Source: Welwitschia mirabilis
Taxonomy: Eukaryota > Gnetophyta > Gnetopsida > Welwitschiales
Direction: 5' to 3'
NCBI GenBank assembly: GCA_051453625.1
Contig: JBOZIK010000001.1
Location: 256,257,750-256,316,509 of the forward strand
Length of the DNA: 58,760 bases
Shown: piece by piece, positions 35,779 through 47,016 of the stretch
How the letters are laid out: every line of letters begins with the position of its first letter
Position numbering within the stretch: position 1 is the first letter of the stretch
Notes under the pieces: generated by a model
What the model saw: the letters and a program-made list of their open reading frames with translations, nothing else
Databases searched by the model: none
Told to the model about the DNA's origin: nothing
Program-made: the position numbers and the translations under genes

Positions 35779-36584
35779 CTATGCTAATGATATTGGTAAA
35801 TCTTGAGTAACTTATAAATTATAATTTGCCTACATTCATATGAACGAAAATTGTAGAATTCATCAAGAAGTGCAAGCTAGCTTTCTTACCTTGTTTGTAT
35901 TCCACTAACAAATTAATTAGATGCTTTGTACCTCAAGTGGATGCACATTTTTTTAGCTTTATTATGATGATTAAAGCATTGATAAATATGGGCATAAGAA
36001 AGAAATAAATAATCAATCTTGAGCTTTCTTCTAGATCCACATCCATGCTCAGTTCATCTACATCAGCTAGAGCCTCATCCTTTACTCATTCATACGAATC
36101 TAATAGGAGGAATTTGACTTTTTAGTTAATAAAATAACAAGATTATAATGATAAATTATAGAGATGAAGACTCCTTGGACCATCATCTTATAGCAGTTTA
36201 ATCACAGACAGCTTAATGTATAAATAATAGCTAAGAGCTATTAGTCTAGCTTGGCCACATGTTCTTCTAATATTAAAAATCTTAGTTTAATGTCATTAAT
36301 AAATGGCTACTAACTTCACAAAAAAAATTAATCTTTTAATTTTTGTAGTAGATGATACTAAGATTCATAAACCAATTGTTAGAAAGGAAGAGGATGAACT
36401 TGCCTTTTTACTCCATTCTAGGAGCCTATCTTGAAGTTTCCTCTTTTTTACCCTCTTTTTTACATCCATAGTATTACATTGCTTTTCTTATTACTTTAAT
36501 TTTTTAACTCTTATTTTGTGGTTCTTGTCCATTTATTGCCTACCTATCCTAAGAGGATCTACCATTATCTTAATGATGAACTAT
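35779..36584. other. AT-rich unassigned DNA
   Basis: No gene or domain recognised. Confidence 0.35.
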
Positions 36585-37022
36585 GATAGACATAAAAACA
36601 AGATTTATGAAAGGTATCAATGGAGGAAAATCTAAGTGTGTATAAGGTTATAGGTCTTTACAAAAACCAAAAGAGGATTACATGTAATCAAATTCAAAAT
36701 CATAATAAATCTAGCATCTTTTAAAAATGTTACTACCTACTATTATCTAGTGATATAAGTAGCAATAAGACTATAAAGCAAGACTATCACCTAGTGATAA
36801 ATCCAATAGTGCTTTCTTCTAGGGATGTAATTACATGCCATCAACTAGCAATGATCCAACAATTATACAATTCTAATAATATTATCACTACATGGTGTCA
36901 TCTAGAAATAACACGTAGTGATACATTCTTCTATGTTTTACTAAAGGTATTACTACTTGCAATCATCTAGTGACAAAAGTAGAAATAGGAGAAATTTCCT
37001 TGCTAACTCTTGGTAAAATCCT
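36585..37022 (+). repeat. Dispersed repeat segment S, copy 2 (left half) plus flank
   Basis: Positions 36585-36712 match the left half of segment S at 1325-1455. The following 300 bp holds a series of loosely repeated CATC(T/A)AGTGA(T/C)-type motifs. The copia element begins directly after, and the right half of S resumes only beyond its 3' LTR, at 58150. Confidence 0.45.
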
Positions 37023-38391
37023 TGTTTTGATGATTTCACTTGTTAAATGGCATGTGTCTAATATGTAGCTAGGATAACTAGAGAACACCTGAGTTGAAAA
37101 TAGGGATCACACTAGTTAAACCTCAAATATAAAAGTACTTAGAAGATTCATCTTAAAGTTCATGAAGGACAGACAAAATTAACTAAATACATTTACATAT
37201 CTGAAGATGTCTTCTATCTTGTAGACTTCTAGGCTAAATGTAAAATTATCATAGGTAAGAGACATGTATTTTGACAAAGACATTTATACTGAAAGACATC
37301 TAGTAAACTAAAGATGTGTATATTGCTTCAACTATTTAAAGACATCTACTAAAATCAAAGACGTCTATGCTAAACAAAGAAAAGGAAATAAAGGCAAATT
37401 TTATTATGATGAATTATATACACTTTAAGGGATCAAGCAAGTTTTACATAGTAAATTTGTAATATCTAAGGACTAGAGATATAATAGTTTGTCTTATTAA
37501 AATCTAGGCAGTTTAACCAAAGAGGTCTTTCAGGATGAAGAGTCTGTCTAATAGAGACATCTACTACATTGAAGACGTCTAACCTAAAAAATTGATAAAA
37601 AAATAAAATGGCCATTAAATAACTAAAACTTAGCAATTTATACCCATTTCATAGTATTTAAACATTCTTAATAGCTATTTCATGAGGGTAAAGGTAAAGA
37701 AAACATCAAAAGTATAAAAGGAAAAAGTAAAAAGAGAAAATATTACTCATTTGGGTGATTGGCACTACACATAAATATTTATATGTCTTTGATGAAGAGA
37801 AAGAGAACCATTTACTAAAAGACATTACTTAATCATTGGTCCTCCCATAGTTACATAACTATGATTTTAGATACTTGTGAGTAACTACAACAAGAACAAC
37901 TCAAGCATTTCATCAAAGTGACATCTTATAGGCTTGTTATTTCTTTTGTTATGCATTGTTTGTTGATACTTCATTGTAAGACTATAAAATTATTAAATTC
38001 ATTCTTCTAGTCCATAAATTATTATCATCTTCGAGATCCCTTGCTTGGAATTCCAAAGTATAAGATAAACCTTATATGGGTGTGCTTCCTTAAGCTCTTG
38101 AGAGCAAAACTTAATTTTTGTCTATTGTAATCCCCGAGGGAAAGAGAGTTCTATGTTACAAGGAACATCTCATATGTATATAAGGTTGGTGATGCCTCAA
38201 AACCATTATTTTTTAAGTTAAAGATATTCAGAGGTGTGAAGGAAAGCTACTCTTTATATGTGGACATACCCAGGTTAGGGAATCATGTTAATTTGGTAAG
38301 ATCTTTATTGTGCATTTTTATTTGATTTTAATTGAGATTTTTATATGGTAGATCTCATTCATCCTTTCTATTTAATTTCAATGATTCTTAA
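37023..38391 (+). repeat. 5' LTR of the Sirevirus-like element
   Basis: It starts TGTTTTGATGATTTCACTTG and ends near TTTCAATGATTCTTA before the PBS. From base 23 it aligns with 46563-47016 and then 57128-58030, giving about the same total length (near 1.37 kb), which confirms the ends. The U3 carries an array of GACGTC-like palindromes (see 37190-37590). The last base of the LTR is uncertain by a few positions. Confidence 0.8.
37190..37590 (+). promoter_or_regulatory. Array of degenerate AAGACGTCT motifs in the copia U3
   Basis: About ten copies of a palindrome of the form AGACGTCT occur, for example GAAGATGTCT (37203), AAAGACATCT, AAAGACGTCTATG (near 37359) and GAAGACGTCTAAC (near 37577). 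The 3' LTR has a similar set (46703-46915, 57205). GACGTC is the core of plant bZIP C-box sites. Most copies show GACATC or GATGTC, the two products of CpG deamination. The regulatory role is inferred. Confidence 0.5.
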
Positions 38392-38392
38392 G

Positions 38393-38404
38393 AAATATCA
38401 TAGC
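38393..38404 (+). other. Primer binding site for initiator tRNA-Met
   Basis: AAATATCATAGC followed by AGGTACTC, matching the extended tRNA-iMet complement TGGTATCAGAGC with three substitutions, directly after the 5' LTR. Confidence 0.7.
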
Positions 38405-38499
38405 AGGTACTCACAAAAAGGAGTAACATCCTTGAGTGAACTATGAAAGGGATGCCATCCGTCAGACCTCTGCTCTTTAATAAAACTAACTATGCCTAT

Positions 38500-39640
38500 T
38501 AGAAGATGAGGATGCGAGTGTACTTATAGTCTTATGAGATTTATATTTGGTAAAGCATTAAAGATGGATACTTAGAATCTACAAAAACCATTATAGATGC
38601 TTTAAGGAACTACATTATACAAATTAAACCTAGAAGGAACTAGGAAGACCAAAAAAATGTAGCCTTCATATATGACTCAAAGGCAAAGAATGCTCTTTAT
38701 ATAATCCTTATAATGAAGAAATTCAACTAGATAGCTAGATGTAAAAAAACATAGGAAATATGGAATGTTATGGTGGAAACATATAAAAAAACCTCCATTA
38801 TCAAGTAGTTATAGCTCCTTGTCTAGATTAATCAATTTGAAAACCTAAAAATGAAAAATGGAGAGAGTTTTCATGAGTATTTCATAAGCATCTCTAACAT
38901 AGTAAATATCATATGTGACATTGGTGAAAATCTTCTAGAGGTAAAGGTAATTCAAAAAGTTGTCAGGTCTTTAACTCAAAATTACAAGCCTAAAACAATA
39001 GCCATGGAATAATCAAGAGACTTCAATACAATGAAGATTGAGGAATTATAAATTACTCTAATGGTATATGAGATAAATCTTATTCAAGATGGTGTTCTCA
39101 AAGTAAAGCCTCTTGCTCTTAAAGCTAGTGAAAACCTAAGGCAAGCTTCCAAAGATAAAACAAAAGAAGTGTCAGATGCAAATAACTCTGAAGATGATAT
39201 GGAAAAAAACTTACTCTCATTACAAGGCAAGTCAAAAGGCTTATTTAACAAAAGAATAACAGGAAGAACAACCATAGAAAACCATCTACATTTCAATCCA
39301 AAGGTAAGCCTAAAGGTAAATATTCTAGTAGCTTTTACTTTTTTAAGAATGATATTTTAAAACTAACATATTGGGTTTGTGAAGGATAAGGACATATAGC
39401 CTCAAAATGTTCTAAGTATAACAGATTATAAGAAAAATCATAAAAGAATGAACCCAAGAAGAAGATATCCTTCTTCATACACTGGGATGATGGTGAGGAT
39501 GCAACTAAAGTAGAGACCTCTAATGATGAAAGAGTTCATTCATCTTACATGATCATTGTGCATATATAAAGTGACAATAAAGAAGAAAAAGGAGAATCTA
39601 AATCAAAAAGTAAAGGATAAATATGTATGAAACTTAAACA
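38500..39640 (+). pseudogene. Copia gag remnant with broken zinc knuckle
   Basis: Collinear UBN2-type gag blocks occur across shifting frames: AKNALYIILIMKKFN, EIWNVMVETYKKTSII, FENLKMKNGESFHEYFISIS and KVVRSLTQNYKPK. An open stretch at 39061-39360 is the C-terminal charged part of gag. The CCHC knuckle at 39372-39410 has lost its first Cys (TGG, Trp) and has TAA inside (39387), while Cys, His and Cys remain. Stops mostly fall at Gln positions. It encoded the particle-forming protein of the element and is non-functional now. Confidence 0.8.
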
Positions 39641-40189
39641 TGGGTATAACTTAATTTTAAAAAGTTCATTAACATAGAAAAGGTATTCTCTAAAATGAAA
39701 AAATTACTTATTCTCATGAATTAGCATATGAAAAAGGTTATTGCAATATATTATCATCTAAGAACTCAACTCTTAAAGCTAAGAATACTAAGCTTATATG
39801 TAAATTAAAGAATGTTAGATAGGAACTTGCTGATACTAAAAGAATAAATGAGAAGTTCATCTAAGGGAGGAAGACCTTAAACATCATGCTTAGAAAATGC
39901 AGAGGCCGAAATAATAAAAGTGACTTAGGCCATAATGAATTCTACACTAGTAATTCAACATTATTGTTTAACAAATGGAACTACAAGCCAAGGAATGAGC
40001 AGATACCTTACACTAATAATTACCATAAATGTGGTCATTATTAATTTAATTGTCTTTTCAAATTCAACATGCTAATAGTGTCAAAAGGCCAAGAAGTATG
40101 ATACAACATTTTATGTAGGATAAATCAAAGAAGATATGGATTTCAAAATCAAGACTAGCTCTCTTATCTCAAATTGCACTACAAGTAGT

Positions 40190-42993
40190 AAAGAAACATG
40201 CCTGGTATGTTGACAATAGATGTTCAAGATACATGACTAAAGAAAAATATGGCTTTATTGCCTTGGTAGAGTAAAACAAAGGAGTTTTAATTTTTAGTGA
40301 TAATATAAAGGCTTCCATTAAAGATATTGGAACCATTAGAGAAGGTAATCTACCTAAGGTAAAATATCTTTTTTATGTAGAAGTATTACAACATAATCTT
40401 ATAAGTGTTAGTCGCTTATATGATGCAAACATTTCTATAACTTTTAACAAAGATGATTGAATTATTAAAGAGCATAACTCAAATAAATTGTTATTTGCTA
40501 GAATTATAAAATCTAATATTTGCATCACTACATTATAACATATCTCTAACAAGGAAACTAAGCATGTAATAATCACTATAGGTAAAGAAAATCTATGATA
40601 CAGAAAACTTGGTCATGTGAACAAGAACTTGTTAGAGACTCTATCTTCAAGAGATATGATAAGATAACTTCCCAAATTATAAAGTTTTAATGATCAGATA
40701 TGTGAAGCATGTCAAAAAATAAAGTAAATAAGGGTAAGGTCTGGTAAGAAAAACTCTATCACTACTGAACACCTCTTAGATCTTCTACATCTTAATATTA
40801 TTAATCCTTCTCCTACTAAAAGTCTTGGTAAGAAAAGATATTATCTAACTATTATTGATGATTATTTTTAATTCAAATGGATTTCCTTTCTTACATATAA
40901 AGATGAGGCCTTTGACATCTTTTCTAAGCTGTGTATTAGATTAGAAAATAACAAAGGATATAAGATTAAGATAATAAGAAGTGATAATGGCACAAATTTT
41001 AAGAATTCAAGGTTTAGAAACATTTGTAATTAGTTTAATATCATTCACCAATTATTTACACCAAGAAATACACAACAAAATGGAGTTACTAAAAGAAAGA
41101 ACAGGATTCTAAATAAAAAGGCAATAACAATGATGCATAGTTAACAAGTTCCATATCATTTTTCAGTGGAAGCCATTAACATTGCATGCTAAATTTTCAA
41201 TTGAGTTCTAATCAGATGTTTTACTTCTAAAATCTCATATGAACTATGGTCTAGTAAAAAACCATTAGTAAGTTATTTTCATGCATTTGGTTCGAAATTT
41301 TTCATGTTAAATAAAAAGAGTAAGCTAAGAAATTTTGATTTCAAAGTTGATAATGGAATTTTTTTGGGTTATTCCCTGGTCAGTAAAGCCTACTGATTAT
41401 TAAACAACAAATCTTGTGTAGTAGAAGAAAATATTAATGTTAACATAGATGACACTAACTTAACTTCTATTTATATGCAAGATAACTATGTACCCATATA
41501 TCTTGAACAACCCTCTAGCAACCATTAAGAATAATAAGATAGTAAGGAAAAGAAGGAAGAAGAAACTAAGAAATAAGAATTTTTAAACATGATCAGACTA
41601 AAAATAAGTCATTCTATAAACAACATCATTGGTAGTCCATATTGATATACTCAGACTTAAATCCATGCTAAGGAATTTTATGGATTTACAACATTTATCT
41701 TATAAGTAGAATACAAAACTCTTAGTAAAGCAGAAAATGATGATCATTGAATTCTAGCAATGCAAGAAGAACTAAATCAATTTAAAAGATATGATATCTA
41801 AGAAATCACTCCAAGGCCTTTTAATAGACCTTTCATTGGCATAAAATCGGTCTTTACAAACAAAATAGATGAAAATAGTAATGTTATCAAAAATAAAGAA
41901 AGGCTAGTAATTAAAGGATATAACCAATGTGAAGGAATAGACTTTGAAAAAACCTTTATACCAATGGCATTTATGGAGTCTCTAAGAATGATTTTATCCT
42001 TTGCATATATCAAAGGATTTAGATTCTATTAGGTGAATATCAAGAGTGCCTTTCTAAATGGAATACTTTAAGAGAAGATAAAAATTAAGCATCCTGAAGG
42101 TTTTACTAACTCCTATGAATTAGATTATATTTATAGGCTAAAAAAGACTTTCTATAATCTCAAGTAAGTACCCAAAGCTTGATATGAAAGACTCTCAACA
42201 CTTATGATAGAAAATAGATTCAAAAGAGATACATTTGATGTTACATTATTTATTAAAATAGATGATAAAGATTTTACTGTCGTACCAATGTATGTGAATG
42301 ATATCATTTTTGGTGCTACTAACAAATAATTATCTAAGAAGTTTGCTATGATTATATAGGAGGAATTAGAGATGAGCCTCATGGAAGAAATGAGTAACTT
42401 CTTAGGGCTTCAATTTGTGAAACACAAATAAAGTACATTTTTTTCTCAATCTAAGTATGTTAAAAATTTATTAGTTAAGTATGACTTATAGGATTTTAAG
42501 GCAAAAGATATTCTATTAAGTTAAAGCATGAAACTAGACAAGGATGAACATGTTAAAAAAGTTAACCAAAAGATATACAGAGGTATGATTGATAGCTTAT
42601 TATATCTTACTACTAGTGGACCTGATATCATTTTGAATGTAGGTATTTTTGCCCATTATTAGAATGATCCTAGAGAATCATATCTTATAACCATCAAAAG
42701 AATATTTCACTATTTAAAAAGTACTATTAACTAAGGCCTTTAGTATTCATAGGACTCCTCCCTTGATCTAGTTGAATATTATGATGTAAACTACATAAGT
42801 TATAAGAATGATGGGATTACTAGTAAAAATTTGCTTCTTCCTTAGGCACTACTCAGTATAATAGAGTAGGAAAAATTAAAAAAATTAACTACCATCTCAA
42901 CTACCAAGGTAGAGTACTTTGCTATTAGAAGTTGTTATGCTTAATTACCTTGGATAAAACAAATCTTAAAAGAATTTATGCTAATCATGAAGA
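40190..42993 (+). pseudogene. Copia pol remnant: protease, integrase, RT, RNase H
   Basis: The protease site reads Asp-Asn-Arg (40212-40220) where Asp-Ser-Gly is usual. A pre-integrase zinc-finger remnant includes RKLGH and CEACQK near 40600-40720. The integrase core keeps the middle Asp (40983) in IIRSDNGTNF, but the first catalytic position is Asn (40794) and the third is Lys (41091), 35 residues after the middle one as in DD35E enzymes. Reverse transcriptase spans about 41810-42420 with Asn instead of Asp in the first motif (42036) and Tyr-Val-Asn-Asp in the catalytic box (42291-42302). RNase H follows at about 42600-42990 (TKVEYFAIRSC) and ends in a gap. Frames stay mostly collinear, with scattered stops. 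It is catalytically dead several times over. Confidence 0.9.
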
Positions 42994-43287
42994 NNNNNNN
43001 NNNNNNNNNNNNNNNNNNNNNNNNNNNNNNNNNNNNNNNNNNNNNNNNNNNNNNNNNNNNNNNNNNNNNNNNNNNNNNNNNNNNNNNNNNNNNNNNNNNN
43101 NNNNNNNNNNNNNNNNNNNNNNNNNNNNNNNNNNNNNNNNNNNNNNNNNNNNNNNNNNNNNNNNNNNNNNNNNNNNNNNNNNNNNNNNNNNNNNNNNNNN
43201 NNNNNNNNNNNNNNNNNNNNNNNNNNNNNNNNNNNNNNNNNNNNNNNNNNNNNNNNNNNNNNNNNNNNNNNNNNNNNNNNNNNNNNN
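42994..43287. other. Assembly gap of 294 N
   Basis: It covers the end of RNase H and the pol/extra-ORF spacer. Confidence 0.95.
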
Positions 43288-43945
43288 AATTTATGAGTTG
43301 AGATATTAGCTAAAACATATATAAGTTTTTCATGAATATCTTACTCTATCATTCTTTCAAGCTGTGGCAGTCTAAGCTTAGGAAATATATCTTTTAAAGT
43401 AGTTATCATCTAAGTCAAAGACGTATTTAGACTATAGACATCTTTTGAGTAGATATATTTAGAATTTTAGATATTCTCGAAAATCAAGTATTATTTTATT
43501 AATTCTGTTGTTTTTCAAATTAAACATCTTTGGTTATGTAAATGTCCTTACCATGCATAGGTAACTGTTAAAATTTATTATTAGCAAATGTTCTTACATT
43601 TAATAGATGTATAATTTTGTCATTTTAGACATCTTTTAAGTAGTAGACATCTTTTACACTATGTGTCCAAAATTAAAATGTGCATCAAAATGAGGGTTTT
43701 CAATGATTTGTATTTAGAAAAGAGACTATCATACCTTATTTTCAATTCTTTACTTAGCAAGTCTCCTCATTAGAGTGCTCCAAAACCTATTTTTTTTAGA
43801 TCTCTTAGCATAGACATCTTTGATTGAAAAGAAGTCTTCACAGCTTGCAAATGAAGTGCTATTTTCTTTGACAAATGCTTTTTCTTCATTGGTTTTTTCA
43901 CATTTTCTTGTTAGAGTTCAGTTATTTTAGTCTTTCACTTTCACA
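43288..43945 (+). other. Spacer between copia pol and the extra ORF
   Basis: Non-coding, with several AGACATCTTT/AGACGTAT-like strings (43420-43830) that resemble the U3 motif array of the same element. It may hold the leader or promoter of the downstream ORF; that is a guess. Confidence 0.4.
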
Positions 43946-45860
43946 ATGGTAAGAAGAAAGCCCTCTGGTACTTAACAAAGAAAAGAACCTATTAGTAAAA
44001 CATAGAAAACTCAGTATGAATCCAAATTTTATCATAAATTAGTAGCAAAATGATTTAAAAGATGGAGTAGAAACTCTATAATGATCAAAAAAAATTCTTA
44101 ATTTTAAGAAATATAGATGAACTCCTTCCTTACTTTACTTGTCTTGGTTAGGATACAACAGTTCAATTAGAGTAGAGCATTCTAGACCCAGTTGCTTGTG
44201 AGTTCTATGCTAACATTCATAAAATGGATGATATCACTCACATGTTTCAGACTCAAGTGAGAGGCGTCTCTCTCTTTATTACATCCAATTTTATTAATTT
44301 TCTACTTGGCATACATGATTCAAATACTTCTTAGTTGTATATACATTCCTTTTATGATATCTTCACATGTTGTTTTCTTAAGATTTTATGACATTAATTA
44401 ACCAATGTTATTTTTGGACATTCAAAGATGAATTTTTATGAGAACGTATAACATAAAGACATGATACCTAATACATCAATTTTGAATTTAATTACATTAT
44501 ATAATATACTAATTTATTATGGTAGCTATAACTATTATAATCCCATGTGGATATTTATGGTATACTGACTTTTTATAAGAATTAAAATTAATTTCAGCTT
44601 CATATTGTCTATGGATAGCATTACTCTCTTCCATAAGAATCAGACTTTAGATTATCCTTATTTGATTAGTACAATTATTAGCAATGCTAAATTATTATTT
44701 CCATAGGTTAATCTTATTTAACTAAAAAACCCACTTTCAAAGTTTAGTAAAAAGTGTCAGACTCCAATACAGGTGGGTAAAGATACAAGCAGGAGATATT
44801 TCAAGGTATAATTTTAGAGATCTTATTACATAGCCACTCATAGTTCCTTATTACTAAAGAAGGGTCTCAATGTAATTACAAAAATGGTGAGAAAAATTAA
44901 TAGAAATCTCTTGAGATCAAAAAAGCATAGGTATGAAACTAGTAAGGGTGAGGCACCTACAAGTAGTTAGAAATCCACGAGGACTCCCAGTTGATTGGAT
45001 TCAGAGGAGGCATCTACAGCAAAGGCACCACTTTCATCTCTTACTATAGGTTATGATGCAAGTAGAGTTAAGGATTTAAATTCATTAGAGTTCATAGAGG
45101 AGAAGTCATGCCTTTAGGGAGAGCACCAGGCTCTAGCATAGGCATAGGAAAAGCACCAGTCTTCATCACAGGATCTAGCAGAAGCACAAGAGAAGCAAAA
45201 AGTAGACTTAGAGAGCTCTGATGATAAGCCTTTTATCTTTTGCAGTCCTCATTGCAACTACCCATTTGCCATCCCATTTCAAACTACCCATTTTCCATCC
45301 CACATAACCACATTTACACCTTGTATACCTTCATCACCTCACCTTCTAACACCTCCACCACCTCTCACATTTTTCATTCATGCATCACCTCTTATCATTA
45401 TTCTATCCTTAGTTTCTAGTTTTATTGAGATCACTACTGTCAGCCTCTTTGGTACATCCATCACCCATTATATGTACTTTTATATGAGGAGAGAGGCTTC
45501 TTAGAGCCATGGTGAGACATTGAAGTGACTGTGCTGAAAATGGCATAAAACTCCACCTATATAATCTTCCTCATATACCATTTAGACCTATACCATTATA
45601 GATAGTGGCGATGATACTAACAATGTAGGAGATGATANNNNNNNNNNACTTAGTCTACCAGTGATTTGTCCCTTAATAACTAGTTATTTTTTAATTATTT
45701 AAAAATGAAGAGAAGATGTAAAAATCAAATTGGATTATATTGAACATCTTATATGACTTCAGAGGATGTGGACATGGCTAGATTGGACTTCTTACGAGTG
45801 ACATCATTGTTGATTCTTACTTTCATGTGTTGCTACATATTTCATGATGTTTTTGGATGA
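43946..45860 (+). pseudogene. Extra ORF between pol and 3' LTR, 'putative plant transposon protein'-like
   Basis: A likely ATG at 43946 (MVRRKPSG) lies in another frame. From 44113 to 45504 a single frame is collinear and interrupted only by scattered stops. It shows DELLPYFTCLG, LDPVACEFYANIHKMDDITH, VRGVSLFITSNFINFLLGI and, later, a hydrophobic helical region with YPYLISTIISNAKLLFP. This order resembles the plant family listed as 'putative plant transposon protein' (Transposase_32), recalled from memory. Then come a charged Glu/Ala/Gln-rich part (AEAQEKQKVDLESSDDK), a Pro-rich stretch (PSSPHLLTPPPP) and a hydrophobic segment. After a 10-N gap another frame (45774-45860) encodes LLILTFMCCYIF, a membrane-like segment, and stops. 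Position and modular layout fit the extra or envelope-like ORF of Sireviruses. Function unknown; broken here. Confidence 0.6.
45638..45647. other. Assembly gap of 10 N
   Basis: Ten N within the 3' part of the extra ORF; the frame relation across it is undefined. Confidence 0.9.
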
Positions 45861-45998
45861 CATATTATTCTCTATCCATTGTTGAACTTCTATTTGTATG
45901 CAATATAAATTGTGTTTTAACATTTAGCTAGTAATTTAGTACACTAGACTACTTTTTTTTTTTTTTTTTTTACTATATTGTAATTATTTTCAATTTGG
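45861..45998. other. Short spacer with poly-T run
   Basis: Non-coding tail of the copia internal region, with about twenty T at 45952-45971. The polypurine tract of the copia element is expected to its right, inside the gap. Confidence 0.5.
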
Positions 45999-46562
45999 NN
46001 NNNNNNNNNNNNNNNNNNNNNNNNNNNNNNNNNNNNNNNNNNNNNNNNNNNNNNNNNNNNNNNNNNNNNNNNNNNNNNNNNNNNNNNNNNNNNNNNNNNN
46101 NNNNNNNNNNNNNNNNNNNNNNNNNNNNNNNNNNNNNNNNNNNNNNNNNNNNNNNNNNNNNNNNNNNNNNNNNNNNNNNNNNNNNNNNNNNNNNNNNNNN
46201 NNNNNNNNNNNNNNNNNNNNNNNNNNNNNNNNNNNNNNNNNNNNNNNNNNNNNNNNNNNNNNNNNNNNNNNNNNNNNNNNNNNNNNNNNNNNNNNNNNNN
46301 NNNNNNNNNNNNNNNNNNNNNNNNNNNNNNNNNNNNNNNNNNNNNNNNNNNNNNNNNNNNNNNNNNNNNNNNNNNNNNNNNNNNNNNNNNNNNNNNNNNN
46401 NNNNNNNNNNNNNNNNNNNNNNNNNNNNNNNNNNNNNNNNNNNNNNNNNNNNNNNNNNNNNNNNNNNNNNNNNNNNNNNNNNNNNNNNNNNNNNNNNNNN
46501 NNNNNNNNNNNNNNNNNNNNNNNNNNNNNNNNNNNNNNNNNNNNNNNNNNNNNNNNNNNNNN
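45999..46562. other. Assembly gap of 564 N
   Basis: It hides the copia polypurine tract and the first ~22 bases of its 3' LTR. Sequence resumes exactly at LTR base 23. Confidence 0.95.
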
Positions 46563-47016
46563 AAATGTAATGTGTCTAATATGCAACTAGAATAATTGGT
46601 CAAATAGTGATTAAGCTAGTTAAACCTCAAAGTTTAAAGTACTCAAATGCTTTATCTCAAAGTTCATAAAAGATAAATAAAATTTATTGAAGACTCTACA
46701 TATCTAAAGACGTCTATTATAAATACATCTATTATCTTGAAGATGTCTAGGATAAATTTGAAATTATCATAGGTAAAAGACATCTATTTTGACAAAGATG
46801 CTTATATTAAATCAAGAAGCTAGGACACATGAAAAACATCAACCAAACTAAAGATGTCTATACTACTTCAATTATTTAAAGATGTTTACTAAATTAAAGA
46901 CATCTGTGCTAAACTAAAAAAAGAAACCGAGGTAAATTACGTCATGATAAATTATCTACGTTCTAATGGATCAAGTAAGTTTTACATAGTGAATTCATGA
47001 TATCAAAGGGTTAGAG
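46563..47016 (+). repeat. 3' LTR of the Sirevirus-like element, left part
   Basis: It aligns with 37045-37478 of the 5' LTR (AATGTGTCTAATATG, CTAGTTAAACCTCAAA, TTTTACATAGTGAATT) and stops at TAGAG, the target site of the nested gypsy element. Confidence 0.85.
47012..47016 (+). repeat. Left target-site duplication TAGAG of the nested element
   Basis: TAGAG precedes the nested LTR. The uninterrupted 5' copia LTR has TAGAG at the same place (37474-37478), and the right flank of the nested element is TAAAG at 57123-57127. Confidence 0.7.
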
